From: Paenibacillus silagei
Lineage (GTDB): Bacteria > Bacillota > Bacilli > Paenibacillales > Paenibacillaceae
DNA length: 64,000 bases
Assembly (NCBI RefSeq): GCF_017874735.1
Contig: NZ_JAGGLV010000002.1
Span: 415,320 to 479,319, forward strand
Direction: 5' to 3'
Shown: one piece after another, positions 8,890 to 17,403 of the stretch
Position numbering within the stretch: the stretch's first letter is position 1
Layout of the letters: every line of letters begins with the position of its first letter
Made by a program: the position numbers and the translations under genes
The notes under the pieces: generated by a model
What the model saw: only the letters and a program-made list of their open reading frames with translations
Database searches by the model: none
What the model was told of the DNA's origin: nothing

Positions 8890-11499
8890 CTACGACTTGC
8901 GCGGGGCATCCTTATGCTCAGGCATCCGGGTGCTATCTCTTGTTTTGTTGAAGGATGGCCTTGTTTTGGAGCTGAGCACCGGCTGACGCAGGAGGATCTC
9001 CGCCATGGCTTTTGCATTAAATGGTATAAACGGCCACATGTAAGGAGAGTTATACGAACGGTGCGTGGTCAGCAGCACCACCAGCAGCGTCGTCCCGATC
9101 ATGAAGCCGGGGATGCCGTAAGCAGCCACCGCCAGCAGCAGCGCAAGCCGGACAATCCGGTTCGCCAGCCCCAGCTCGTAGCTCGGCGTTGCAAACATCC
9201 CGATAGAAGCCACCGCCATATAGAGCACCACTTCATTGACAAACAGCCCGGTCTGTACGGCGATATCACCCACCAGAATGGCAGCGATCAGCCCCATCGC
9301 GGAGCCGAGCGGCGTCGGTGTATGCACTGCAGCCATCCGCAGCAGGTCTACCCCCAGCTCAACGATCAGGAACTGGGCAATGAGCGGGAGATTGGCTGAT
9401 TTTTGCGGACCGATGAAATCAAGCATGCCGGGCTTCAGTTCCGGATGGAGAACCATCAGCATCCACAGCGGAAGCAGGAACATCGATGCAAAGATCCCGA
9501 TGAAGCGGACCCAGCGGAGATAGGTTCCCATAAAAGGCGTCTGGCGGTTCTCTTCCGCATGCTGGCACAGATCAAAAAACGTCGTCGGCAGCACCATGAC
9601 ACTCGGGGAAGTATCGACAAACACAACCACCCGGCCCTCCAGCAGATGGGAAGCGACAATATCCGGCCGTTCCGAATAACGGACCAGCGGATAGGGGTTC
9701 CAGCCGCCGCCGACAATCGCTTCCTCCAGCTGCTTGTCCGCCAGGGGAATGCCGTCGAGATTGACGCTTTTCAGCTTGTCCGTAACGGCCTGTACCTGGG
9801 TCTTATCCACGATATCATCGATGTAAGCTAAGCAGACATCTGTCCGGGTCCGCCGTCCAATCTGATGCATCTCCAGCTTCAGCCCAGGGTCGCGGATACG
9901 TCTTCTAACCAGAGCCACGTTGCTTAGCAGCGTCTCTGTGAAGCCGTCCCGCGATCCGCGGACCACCCGCTCAATCGATGGCTCATCCGGGCTGCGGGAA
10001 GGATACGAACGGGTATCCATGATGATAACCTGCGATTCGCCTTCAATGAAGAACACGCTCATGCCGGCTAACACTTTGTTGATGCTCTCGCTGAATAGCT
10101 CGCCTTTCTCCACCTGGACATGGGGAATATATTCACTCATGAAGCTGGCGAGTACATCTGCCGATACATTTTCGGGGGTCAGATACGTCAGGCGCTTCAG
10201 AATTTCATCGATAATCGTATCCTTGGCGAAGCCGCTGATGCAGAGCAGCGCCGCACTTTTCCCGCCGAAGGACATTTCCCTGAACACAATATCGAAGGAG
10301 GAGCCCAGCCCAAGTACCTCGGTCAGTGTATTCTTCGCATCCGCCAGGGATTGCGGGATCTTGTCGTTGCCTTGCCAATACGTAATCGACTGCTCCAGGG
10401 AGTCAGAGCGTTCATTGTCACGTTTTTGCTGCAGAGGGTCATTGGACTTACTTGCAGAATCCGCTCCCTGCTGCGATTTGGCCTTCTTGGGCGCAGACTT
10501 CTTGGGGGCAGACTGCTTCGGCTGCTGGGGCTGACCAGCTTCCTGACCGTCCTCCTGATCCTCAGGCTCTTCATCATCTCCAAATAATCTGGCAAAAAAG
10601 CCTTTATGGCTCTTATCCTGCGTCTGAGCCCCCAACTCGTCCGAGGTTTCCATATCCTGAGACTGGCCTCTGCCGTCTTCATGGGCTCCCTGTCCCGCTC
10701 CGGAATCCGCAGCTGAATGATCCGTTCCTGAATGATCTGTCCCTGCCTGTGCAGCTCCGGTCTGCCCGGGTGCACCCGCACCTTCGGAATCTGCTGATTC
10801 CGGGCCTGCAAAACCGGCGGAGGCAGAATCTTCTGCACCTTGTATTCCCTGCTGCGAATCGTCTGCTGCCTGGTCTCCCGTACCGGATTCCGCAGATGCT
10901 TCCTCCGGCCCGGCATCGTCGCCGAACAGACTGCTGAAGAACCCTTTGATTCCTCCGCCGGACGATTCCTGACCGTCTCCGTTCTCGGATGCGGAATCAT
11001 CCCCGGGACTGGCCTCATTATCTGTAGCCGCAGCATCTTTCCCGCCGACAGCCCCGCCATCTCCAGATGCAGCGTTCTTACCGCTGCTATCCTCACCTTC
11101 TCCAGCCGCAGCACTCTGACCGCCGCCAGCTTCTCCATGACTAGCCGCCCGGGCCGCTTCATTCCCGTCTCCGCCACTATCTGGCGGAGCATCCAGGCCC
11201 GACGGGCTCTCCTGCCCGCCTTCAATCGGGCGCGTCACCGCGCCCAGCTCCGCTGACGCCTCCAGCTCCTGTCCTATGTCGCTCTGGGATGCAGCCGGTT
11301 GATCTTTTTGCTCCGGCGGCTTCTGCCCCGTCACCGCGCCCAGCTCCGCCGACGCCTCCAGCTCCTGACCCTTGCCGCTCTGGGACGCAGCCGGTTGATC
11401 TTCTTGCTCCGGCGTCTTTTTCTCCGGCGATTTCTGCTGCGCAGAACGGTCCTTCTTTTGATCCGTCTCTATCTGATCACCGCTGTGAATATACCTCAC
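8890..11499 (-). CDS. spoVAF: SpoVAF-type GerA-family membrane protein with a long acidic N-terminal extension
   Basis: 869 residues against about 490 for B. subtilis SpoVAF. The GerA domain covers about residue 375 to the end: SFDIVFREMSFGGKSAALL, ERVVRGSRDGFTETLLSNVALVRRRI, then helices such as GIFASMFLLPLWMLMVLH and the conserved TPTPLGSAMGLIAAILVGD. It belongs to the spore inner-membrane SpoVA/germinant-receptor system. The first 370 residues are Glu/Asp/Gly/Ser/Ala/Gln-rich and surely disordered. They contain a 33-residue tandem duplication (copies of GQELEASAELGAVT) and two copies of KGFF(S/A)xLFGDD near residues 185 and 300. The GTG start at 11499 has AGGGGG just after the spoVAB stop; an ATG ten codons earlier would overlap spoVAB by 17 bases. 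It is third in a spoVAA-AB-AF operon. Confidence 0.9.
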   Translation of the reverse strand: MRYIHSGDQIETDQKKDRSAQQKSPEKKTPEQEDQPAASQSGKGQELEASAELGAVTGQKPPEQKDQPAASQSDIGQELEASAELGAVTRPIEGGQESPSGLDAPPDSGGDGNEAARAASHGEAGGGQSAAAGEGEDSSGKNAASGDGGAVGGKDAAATDNEASPGDDSASENGDGQESSGGGIKGFFSSLFGDDAGPEEASAESGTGDQAADDSQQGIQGAEDSASAGFAGPESADSEGAGAPGQTGAAQAGTDHSGTDHSAADSGAGQGAHEDGRGQSQDMETSDELGAQTQDKSHKGFFARLFGDDEEPEDQEDGQEAGQPQQPKQSAPKKSAPKKAKSQQGADSASKSNDPLQQKRDNERSDSLEQSITYWQGNDKIPQSLADAKNTLTEVLGLGSSFDIVFREMSFGGKSAALLCISGFAKDTIIDEILKRLTYLTPENVSADVLASFMSEYIPHVQVEKGELFSESINKVLAGMSVFFIEGESQVIIMDTRSYPSRSPDEPSIERVVRGSRDGFTETLLSNVALVRRRIRDPGLKLEMHQIGRRTRTDVCLAYIDDIVDKTQVQAVTDKLKSVNLDGIPLADKQLEEAIVGGGWNPYPLVRYSERPDIVASHLLEGRVVVFVDTSPSVMVLPTTFFDLCQHAEENRQTPFMGTYLRWVRFIGIFASMFLLPLWMLMVLHPELKPGMLDFIGPQKSANLPLIAQFLIVELGVDLLRMAAVHTPTPLGSAMGLIAAILVGDIAVQTGLFVNEVVLYMAVASIGMFATPSYELGLANRIVRLALLLAVAAYGIPGFMIGTTLLVVLLTTHRSYNSPYMWPFIPFNAKAMAEILLRQPVLSSKTRPSFNKTRDSTRMPEHKDAPRKS

Positions 11500-11512
11500 T
11501 CCCCAGCCCCCT

Positions 11513-11938
11513 TTACTGTTGATATACAAAAAAGTCGAACAACGACCCCGCTACCTTGCCGCATACCATCGCCATTAAGAGACCAAGCAGCAGATGGGTC
11601 ATATGCAGACGTTTAGCCAGGATCGGCAGGACATTCAGCACCTCCGTCAGAGCCGCCGCCAGCATGCCGATAAATATGCCGTTGAACAGGCCGACCCCCA
11701 GCTCAATCAGCGGGCCGGCCGCCATTTTCCAGTTCCAGAAATCGCTCACCGTCCCCAGCAGGGAACCGCCGACCATCGCTCCCTCATACCAGTGAACCTT
11801 GTCATAGGAGGAGGTAAGCTGCGCCAGCCGGGGGATGATATCCAGCACTACGAATAGCGCAATCACCCCGCCGCCCACTGCGATTCCCCCGGCAATCCCA
11901 AGCAGCAGATGAAGTCCGAGTGACATTGGTGCGGTCAT
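11513..11938 (-). CDS. spoVAB: Stage V sporulation protein AB
   Basis: 141 residues, an integral membrane protein with four or five helices. It has the SpoVAB hallmarks: a Gly-rich first helix (LLLGIAGGIAVGGGVIALFV), IPRLAQLT, the YEGAMVGGSLLGTVSDF loop and GLFNGIFIGMLAAALTEVLNVLPI. SpoVA proteins act in the forespore inner membrane, where they import dipicolinic acid during sporulation and release it at germination. SpoVAB itself has no known enzymatic motif. Its ATG overlaps the spoVAA stop by four bases (ATGA), which implies translational coupling. Confidence 0.93.
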   Translation of the reverse strand: MTAPMSLGLHLLLGIAGGIAVGGGVIALFVVLDIIPRLAQLTSSYDKVHWYEGAMVGGSLLGTVSDFWNWKMAAGPLIELGVGLFNGIFIGMLAAALTEVLNVLPILAKRLHMTHLLLGLLMAMVCGKVAGSLFDFFVYQQ

Positions 11939-12600
11939 GTGCTCCCCTCCCGGCTGCCGGGCGCCTCGTCCCTGCGGCGTTTCATTTTGCGGTACTCCTC
12001 GTTGATTACATATTGATCGATATTCTTCTGATACAGGAACATTTCCACCTCAAGGGGAGTCGGCTCCTCGTTCCATTTCTTTTTGAACAAATGATTGAAA
12101 AAAATCACCATCCCAAACCCGATGCCCAGCGAATAGGCGATCTGAAACAGATAAGGATGCTCGTCCCTGCGGCCGGTCAGCATCTCCACAATCCGGATCT
12201 GTACCTCCAGCATGCTGACATCGGCATGGAAATTCATAATCGTCAGCGCCGAGCCGAAGAACAGCAGCAGCCAGACCAGCACGAACAGGGCTATAGAAGG
12301 TTTAGCAGCCGTAGACGCACCTTCAATCTGTACAATGGTGCGGCCTTCGCCAATCGGCTGAATCTCCGCATCGGGGTACACATCCTGAATCCGGGGAATG
12401 ACGGTCAGCAGATCAATCAGGATCAGATTGCCGTCACTCTCCTTCGGCTGAAGCACAAGCAGTGTATAGAGCGGCTCCCGCCACTGCGGATCAGTGATCA
12501 GATAAGCGACATCGCGCAGCAGCACCCCTTTACCCTTGGGCACCGTCACCCGGTTCTTAAGCTGGATATAAATGCATGTAGCCGGGGAATCAGTGTTCAT
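11935..12600 (-). CDS. spoVAA: Stage V sporulation protein AA
   Basis: 221 residues. The N-terminal half is soluble (VTVPKGKGVLLRDVAYLITD, EPLYTLLVLQPKESDGNLIL, VYPDAEIQPIGEGRTIVQI), as in SpoVAA. Two transmembrane helices follow (SIALFVLVWLLLFFGSALTI and FQIAYSLGIGFGMVIFFNHL), then a charged tail ending EVEMFLYQKNIDQYVINEEY. It is the first gene of the operon. The ATG has GGAGG eight bases upstream, and a CATACTA forespore-type -10 element lies 54 bases upstream. The usual spoVAC, spoVAD and spoVAE genes do not follow; spoVAF comes directly after spoVAB. Confidence 0.93.
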   Translation of the reverse strand: MNTDSPATCIYIQLKNRVTVPKGKGVLLRDVAYLITDPQWREPLYTLLVLQPKESDGNLILIDLLTVIPRIQDVYPDAEIQPIGEGRTIVQIEGASTAAKPSIALFVLVWLLLFFGSALTIMNFHADVSMLEVQIRIVEMLTGRRDEHPYLFQIAYSLGIGFGMVIFFNHLFKKKWNEEPTPLEVEMFLYQKNIDQYVINEEYRKMKRRRDEAPGSREGST

Positions 12601-12653
12601 CTGCGGGCCTCCTTAAGCTCAGGTGTGATGCGGTCCTACGGCAAGAATAAGGG

Positions 12654-12681
12654 TAGTATGGGAAAAAAGGCTTATTTTTAC
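12654..12681 (-). promoter_or_regulatory. Candidate sigma-G (forespore) promoter of the spoVA operon
   Basis: On the minus strand GTAAA, then 16 bases, then CATACTA. The -10 element is a perfect match to the sigma-F/sigma-G type. The -35 has one mismatch and slightly short spacing. The leader to spoVAA would be about 47 bases. spoVA operons are known sigma-G targets. Confidence 0.6.
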
Positions 12682-12788
12682 TCTTCTCCTCCGTAATTCA
12701 TCGTGATTTACGCAGGACCACCGAAACTTTTCCTGCCTCAGGGCCGTCTATAGTTACAGTTATTTACACAGAAGGGATGGAAGTTCAT

Positions 12789-13946
12789 ATGAGACAAGCA
12801 TTGCACCACTCCTTACGGATGGTTCTCTCTGTATCGATGCTTCTGGCATTCGCTGCGCCGCTCACAGCACATGCAGCCGAGAAGATCGAGGTATACGATT
12901 CCTATACCAGCAAGAACAGCAACGTCCAGCTGTATTCGGTGAGTCAATTGGACGGGAACCAGTTCATCAATGCTGTCATTGCCCGGCAGCCAGATGGGAC
13001 ATATAGTAAATGGCCGGAGGCTTTTCCACATTTCCGGAAGAGTGACAGCGGGAACTTGCAATTGACGGGGATGGATGATCCGGAGCAAGCCTATGTCTAC
13101 GATACGCAGAGCCAGTCCATTATGCGCAAAAGCGAATACGTCCTCTCTCCTGATGGCCGCTGGGGTGTTCTGGAGCGTTCCCGTTATGAACGGCAGCCGG
13201 ACGGCTATATCGCGAAATTCGGTGATCAGTATTTGAAAAATACGGCGACAGGCAAGGTCTCTGTCTATTATGCTACTCAGCGGTACTACAATGCCCGGTG
13301 GATCAACCAGCATACGCTGCTTGAGAGCGGATATAATGAGGCTGCCAGGCAGAATGTGATCAGTACGTACGATCCGTCCACCGGGAAGCGGCAGGAGCTG
13401 CTGAGGGGGACCTTGAACAACTGGAACTTATCGAAGGGACTGCTGCAATATGTCAAAAAAGAGCCCAAACGCCTCCCATGGATCTACAATCTGAAGGACG
13501 GATCGTCACGGCTGGTCAAGGATGCCCGCGAGCTTAAAGCCTTGTTCCCTGCTGCTCCATCTTCAAGACCGGAAGTCACATTCCCTAAGGGGATGCTGCT
13601 GAAAGAGCTGCCTGTCACGGAGATGCCGATCACCTTAGCCTATGAACACAACCTGAATCTGGACGGAAAAAGTGTGGATGTATCCACCATATTCACTAAG
13701 GGCGGACAAGAGTGGATACCGGTGAAGCCGCTTGCAGCGGCCCTCGGCTGGAAGATCGAAGTCATGAACATTAGCGCAACCGGCGACCCTTCTGCGGCTT
13801 ACATCTATAAAATCACAAACGGTAGCAATCACGCAGTCCTCACCCCTGTGAACAGCTTCAATTCGGCAAGCAGACTGTATATCGCACCAGCGCAGCTTAA
13901 GGAGCTTGGGTACAAAAGCATTAAGGTCACTCCATATGTGAAATAA
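12789..13946 (+). CDS. Secreted protein with C-terminal copper-amine-oxidase-type stalk domain
   Basis: 385 residues. A clear signal peptide (SLRMVLSVSMLLAFAAPLTAHA, cleavage after AHA) is followed by a beta-rich region of about 240 residues with WD/YWTD-like blade strings (YVYDTQSQSIMRKSEYVLSPDGRWGVLE, and later LPWIYNLKDGSSRLV). The last about 100 residues (INLDGKSVDV-like strand, IFTKGGQEWIPVKPLAAALG) match the stalk domain often annotated as copper amine oxidase N-terminal. That domain is common in Paenibacillus exported proteins and is non-catalytic. The ATG at 12789 fits the upstream AAGGGATGGA better than the ATG four codons earlier. It is divergent from spoVAA. The function is unknown. 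Confidence 0.7.
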   Translation: MRQALHHSLRMVLSVSMLLAFAAPLTAHAAEKIEVYDSYTSKNSNVQLYSVSQLDGNQFINAVIARQPDGTYSKWPEAFPHFRKSDSGNLQLTGMDDPEQAYVYDTQSQSIMRKSEYVLSPDGRWGVLERSRYERQPDGYIAKFGDQYLKNTATGKVSVYYATQRYYNARWINQHTLLESGYNEAARQNVISTYDPSTGKRQELLRGTLNNWNLSKGLLQYVKKEPKRLPWIYNLKDGSSRLVKDARELKALFPAAPSSRPEVTFPKGMLLKELPVTEMPITLAYEHNLNLDGKSVDVSTIFTKGGQEWIPVKPLAAALGWKIEVMNISATGDPSAAYIYKITNGSNHAVLTPVNSFNSASRLYIAPAQLKELGYKSIKVTPYVK

Positions 13947-13991
13947 AATCACTCCAGCTGCGGCCCCCCTGCCCCGAGTCTGCCTATACAA

Positions 13992-14040
13992 CAAAGAGGG
14001 TGTTCCCTGACGGCGCGGCCGTGTAGGAACATCCTCTTTG
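13992..14040. terminator. Terminator hairpin between convergent genes
   Basis: CAAAGAGGGTGTTCC and GGAACATCCTCTTTG pair with one G-T. It lies between the secreted-protein gene (plus) and the DMT transporter (minus). Neither side has a long T-tract; the minus side reads TTGTTGT. Confidence 0.65.
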
Positions 14041-14094
14041 ACTATGGTGTGCTAGGTCCTGGGGTATGTCCCCTCAGACTGTAGCGCTATGAAG

Positions 14095-15057
14095 TTAATT
14101 CTGTTTGGCCGGCTGCAGCTGATCCCTCTGCTGACTGGAGATGAAGAACAGCGCCGTCCAGATCAGCGCGAAGCCGACAATCTGCGGCAAGGTTACAAGC
14201 TGCTGATAGACGACCCAGTTAATCAGAATACCGGTCATCGGGAAGCTGAGTTCGGCCAGGGTTGCTACCGAAGCCTTGGTCGTATTCAGTCCCTTGTAGT
14301 AGAGCAGCATGCTGAGCAGTCCGGGCAGCAGCGCCTGCAGCAGCAGGTTAATGGCAACTGCCGCCGAGCCGCTGACTCCGCCGCTCATCTGCCACGGGGC
14401 GCCTTCCATACTTGTAATTACGAACAGCAACGGGAGCGCCAGAATGAAGCGCAGTGAGGTTACTGTCTCATATTTCATTGAGCCCAGCAGATAACGGCCC
14501 ATGACTGTAGAGCCGCCCCACAAAGCAGCAGCGCCCAGCGCCATCAGGCTTCCTACGCCCATGAAGCTGTTCACATGGCCGAAGGGAATCGTCCAGCCGA
14601 AGGTCAGCAGGTACGTCCCGGCCAGCGCAACAATAAGCAGCGGTGCGAAATTGCGCGGCAGGCGTTCTTTTAGAATAACAGCGGCAAGACCAATGGCGAA
14701 CAAGGGCTGAAGCTTCTGGAGCAGCAGCACGGCATTGAAGTCTCCGCTGGATAAGGCCTTGGTGAACAGAATGGTCGCTACGGCTGAGCCGCCCCACGAT
14801 ACCACGAGCAGCGCTGCGGCCTGGCGCAGACGTACACCCTTCAGCTCAGCGCGATTGCGCCACATTACCGGAGCGGCAACCAGGAAGAGCACAACATGCT
14901 CAAGCAGTACAATCTGGGACGAAGTCAGGGATTTCAGCAGAATAATGCGGAACAGCGGGTCAACTCCCCATAAGGCCGCCCCCAGAACCACCAGCCAGAA
15001 TCCGCTGCGCACCGGTGCGGTACGCACGCCTTGGGATGAAGCAGATACATTACTCAT
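14095..15057 (-). CDS. DMT/EamA transporter, predicted riboflavin (or precursor) importer
   Basis: 320 residues with ten predicted membrane helices in two EamA repeats. The first begins at GFWLVVLGAALWGVDPLFRI; the second at GVGSLMALGAAALWGGSTVMG, the usual ALWG motif of the family. No other domain is present. The specificity comes from context: the gene is alone behind a complete FMN riboswitch and terminator (15100-15330). FMN-riboswitch-controlled DMT proteins (ImpX/RibN type) are known or predicted riboflavin transporters. The start has AAGGAG eight bases upstream. The family is secure; the substrate is inference. A roseoflavin or precursor exporter is an alternative. Confidence 0.88.
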   Translation of the reverse strand: MSNVSASSQGVRTAPVRSGFWLVVLGAALWGVDPLFRIILLKSLTSSQIVLLEHVVLFLVAAPVMWRNRAELKGVRLRQAAALLVVSWGGSAVATILFTKALSSGDFNAVLLLQKLQPLFAIGLAAVILKERLPRNFAPLLIVALAGTYLLTFGWTIPFGHVNSFMGVGSLMALGAAALWGGSTVMGRYLLGSMKYETVTSLRFILALPLLFVITSMEGAPWQMSGGVSGSAAVAINLLLQALLPGLLSMLLYYKGLNTTKASVATLAELSFPMTGILINWVVYQQLVTLPQIVGFALIWTALFFISSQQRDQLQPAKQN

Positions 15058-15099
15058 CTTTCATTCTCCTTGTCGATACAAACCCTCGATAGAGACCAA

Positions 15100-15141
15100 A
15101 AACCCCCGTGAGTCCTGAGAACAGGACAAACATCGGGGGCG
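15100..15141 (-). terminator. Riboswitch-controlled terminator ahead of the DMT transporter
   Basis: On the minus strand CCCCCG ... GTCCTG-TTCT-CAGGAC ... CGGGGG is followed by TTTTTGG. It sits between the FMN aptamer and the start codon. Confidence 0.85.
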
Positions 15142-15188
15142 TTATCAATAAAGACATACGGAATAGACCCGCCTGCCTTTATCTTATG

Positions 15189-15330
15189 ATCCTCTCCCAT
15201 CCGGACTTTACCGTCGGCTCTGGATTGTCACCAGATCAGTCGCTTCCTCTTGTGATAGAGTAACGAGTCGCGGGCTTAGTTCTCACGAACATCACCGCCG
15301 GTCAGGAATTTCACCTTACCCCGAGAATCT
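15189..15330 (-). ncRNA. Second FMN riboswitch (RFN element), upstream of the DMT transporter
   Basis: On the minus strand the blocks are CGGGGTAAGGTGAAATTCC, TGACCGGCGGTGATG, AGCCCGCGACTC, a variable arm, GATCTGGTGACAATCCAGAGCC and GGATGGGAGAGGAT. These are the conserved RFN parts in the correct order. The terminator and transporter gene follow in the same direction. Confidence 0.95.
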
Positions 15331-15358
15331 TGTATTCTGTTATTATTTTCACAATCCC

Positions 15359-15387
15359 AGAATACCTCTGATTCTTCATTTCGTCCA
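15359..15387 (-). promoter_or_regulatory. Candidate sigma-A promoter of the FMN-riboswitch transporter unit
   Basis: On the minus strand TGGACG, 17 bases, TATTCT. The aptamer would begin about 20 bases after the expected start site. Each hexamer matches consensus at four of six positions. Confidence 0.45.
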
Positions 15388-15565
15388 GCTTTTTATGAAA
15401 ATAATCATTATATTTCATTAAATAATCATTAAAACAATCATTCTGCCAAGCAAATCTGCGTACCGTATCCAGGTTTTGGTTCGTTTGGCAGAAACGGCGG
15501 CTTGCGATACACTATAGTATGAGCATTAATCATACCCATTATAGAGATTTTATTTGGAGGTCATC

Positions 15566-16744
15566 ATGAAAAGAAGCTTTCCGACCAATCTGCTGTATTC
15601 CATCCTAGCTCTGGCCGGCCTTGCCATCCTCGGGTTTATGGCTTATGTTGTCGCCGCTTTTACAGGAGGGATGCTCTTCTATGGTCCGCTGGCCCTCGTC
15701 GTCGCTTCAGGGCTGGCTGTACTCTCCGTGTTCAGCATCTTTGGCCTGTTCAGCAGGAAGGTACGGCGGATGATCCTGGCCGCTTTTGCCGGAATCTGTG
15801 TGCTGACAGCCGCAGGCCATGAAATCAGACAAGCGTATGTGAACAGCCTTGCGGAAGTGAGGGAGCCGGAGGTCGAGCTGTTTGACTATGCCCCCTTTGA
15901 GGCGAATACCAAAGCTGCTTCCCTCGATCACAAGGCGTCCTATCAGCTTACGGAGCAATTGCCTCGTCTGGATGGTGCAACTGCGCTGTATCCGCTGTAT
16001 TCCGCTTTTGCCCAGGCCGTGTATCCGCAAGGTAACTATACTCCCTACATTGAGAAGGACGGGACAGACTTCGTTGTGTGTACCAGCACCTCCGAGGCCT
16101 ACAAGCGGCTCATTACGGGACAGGCCGATATCATCTTTGCTGCAGCCCCTTCGGCCGCCCAGACTAAGGAGGCGAAGCTGGCAGGCCGGGAGCTGAAGCT
16201 CACCCCGATCGGGCGCGAAGCGTTCGTCTTTTTCGTCAACAAGCGCAATCCGGTGGACAGCTTAACGGTAGAGCAGATTAAGGATATCTATTCCGGCACC
16301 GTCACGAACTGGAAGGAGGTTGGCGGCAAGAAGGCGTCTATCCGTGCTTTTCAGCGTGCAGAAAACAGCGGCAGCCAGACCAAGCTGCAAAAAATCATGG
16401 AGGACCGCCAGCTGATGGCTCCCCCGAAGGAGAATGTCGCGGATGTGATGAGCGGGATTATCAGCCTCACCGCCAGCTACCGCAACTTCAATAACGCGCT
16501 CGGCTTCAGCTTCCTGTTCTACGCCTCACAGATGAATGCCAGCGATGAGATCAAGCTGCTGGCTATTGATCAGGTGCCACCCTCCAAGGAGACCATCCGC
16601 AGCGGAGAATACCCGCTCGCCGTGGAATTCTATGCCGTAACGGCCGGCAGCACCAACCCGAATATTGAGCCCTTCCTGGACTGGATTCTGTCCGCCGAGG
16701 GCCAGGAGCTGGTTGAGAAGACGGGCTACACTCCGTTGAAGTAA
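15566..16744 (+). CDS. PstS-like substrate-binding protein with N-terminal membrane helices
   Basis: 392 residues. The first about 80 residues hold three hydrophobic helices (LLYSILALAGLAILGFMAYVV, GPLALVVASGLAVLSVFSIF, MILAAFAGICVLTAA) rather than a lipoprotein signal. Then comes a PBP-like domain of the PstS type: DGATALYPLYSAFAQAV, VVCTSTSEAYKRLITGQADI and FFVNKRNPVDSLTVEQIKDI. The last, with YSGTVTNWKEVGG and RAENSGSQTKLQK, is the phosphate-binding signature. It is therefore a membrane-tethered binding protein, possibly for phosphate or another oxyanion. No pst permease or ATPase is nearby, so it may be a sensor. The ATG at 15566 has GGAGG five bases upstream. Confidence 0.82.
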   Translation: MKRSFPTNLLYSILALAGLAILGFMAYVVAAFTGGMLFYGPLALVVASGLAVLSVFSIFGLFSRKVRRMILAAFAGICVLTAAGHEIRQAYVNSLAEVREPEVELFDYAPFEANTKAASLDHKASYQLTEQLPRLDGATALYPLYSAFAQAVYPQGNYTPYIEKDGTDFVVCTSTSEAYKRLITGQADIIFAAAPSAAQTKEAKLAGRELKLTPIGREAFVFFVNKRNPVDSLTVEQIKDIYSGTVTNWKEVGGKKASIRAFQRAENSGSQTKLQKIMEDRQLMAPPKENVADVMSGIISLTASYRNFNNALGFSFLFYASQMNASDEIKLLAIDQVPPSKETIRSGEYPLAVEFYAVTAGSTNPNIEPFLDWILSAEGQELVEKTGYTPLK

Positions 16745-16750
16745 GGAAAA

Positions 16751-16785
16751 CACCAGCATCCTAATGGGGTAAGAGGATGCTGGTG
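16751..16785. terminator. Hairpin at the left edge of array B
   Basis: CACCAGCATCCT and AGGATGCTGGTG form a perfect 12-bp stem just after the PstS-like gene. The T-tract (TTTTCC) is on the minus-strand side, so it would best stop leftward transcription coming through array B. Confidence 0.7.
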
Positions 16786-16795
16786 CCTGCGCTTG

Positions 16796-17392
16796 CCCAT
16801 TGTATTCGGTTTTCCGCATACATCCGGCCGCACGCCGCTGCGCTCACCCATTGTAATCGGTTTTTCGATTACATTTGGTCCACACGCCTCGCGCCTGCCC
16901 ATTGTAATCGGTTTTTCGATTACATTTGGCCTACGCGGCGCACCCAGTCCCATTGTGGTCGGTTTTTCGATTACATTTGGCTCACGCACCCCGCGCCTGC
17001 CCATTGTAATCGGTTTTTCGATTACATTTGGCTCACGCACCCCGCGCCTGCCCATTGTAATCGGTTTTTCGATTACATTTGGTCCACACGCCCCGCGCCT
17101 GCCCATTGTAATCGGTTTTTCGATTACATTTGGCTCACGCACCCCGCGCCTGCCCATTGTAATCGGTTTTTCGATTACATTTGACCTACGCGGCGCACCC
17201 AGTCCAATTGTGGTCGGTTTTTCGATTACATTTGGTCCACACGCCTCGCGCCTGCCCATTGTAATCGGTTTTTCGATTACATTTGGCTCACACGCCCCGC
17301 GCCTGCCCATTGTAATCGGTTTTTCGATTACATTTGGCCTATGCGGCGCTCCCAGTCCCATTGTGTTTGGTTTTTCGATTACATCCGGCCCC
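16796..17392 (+). repeat. Tandem array B: 51-bp unit, twelve copies (GTAATCG...CGATTAC hairpin family)
   Basis: Units begin at CCCATTGT (CCAATTGT once) at 16796, 16847, 16898, 16949, 17000, 17051, 17102, 17153, 17204, 17255, 17306 and 17357, each exactly 51 bp apart. The core is GTAATCG-GTTTTT-CGATTAC, a perfect 7-bp inverted repeat. Units at 16949 and 17204 have GTGGTCG instead, which still pairs by two G-U in plus-strand RNA. The first unit has GTATTCGG-TTTT-CCGCATAC, with arms changed together. It sits between two hairpins and between convergent genes. Confidence 0.95.
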
Positions 17393-17403
17393 CCACACAA
17401 GCA

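Noticed and set aside
16796..17392. CRISPR array
   Set aside because: Repeats are contiguous, with no unique spacers of constant length, and no cas gene is in the window. The unit itself is repeated in full.
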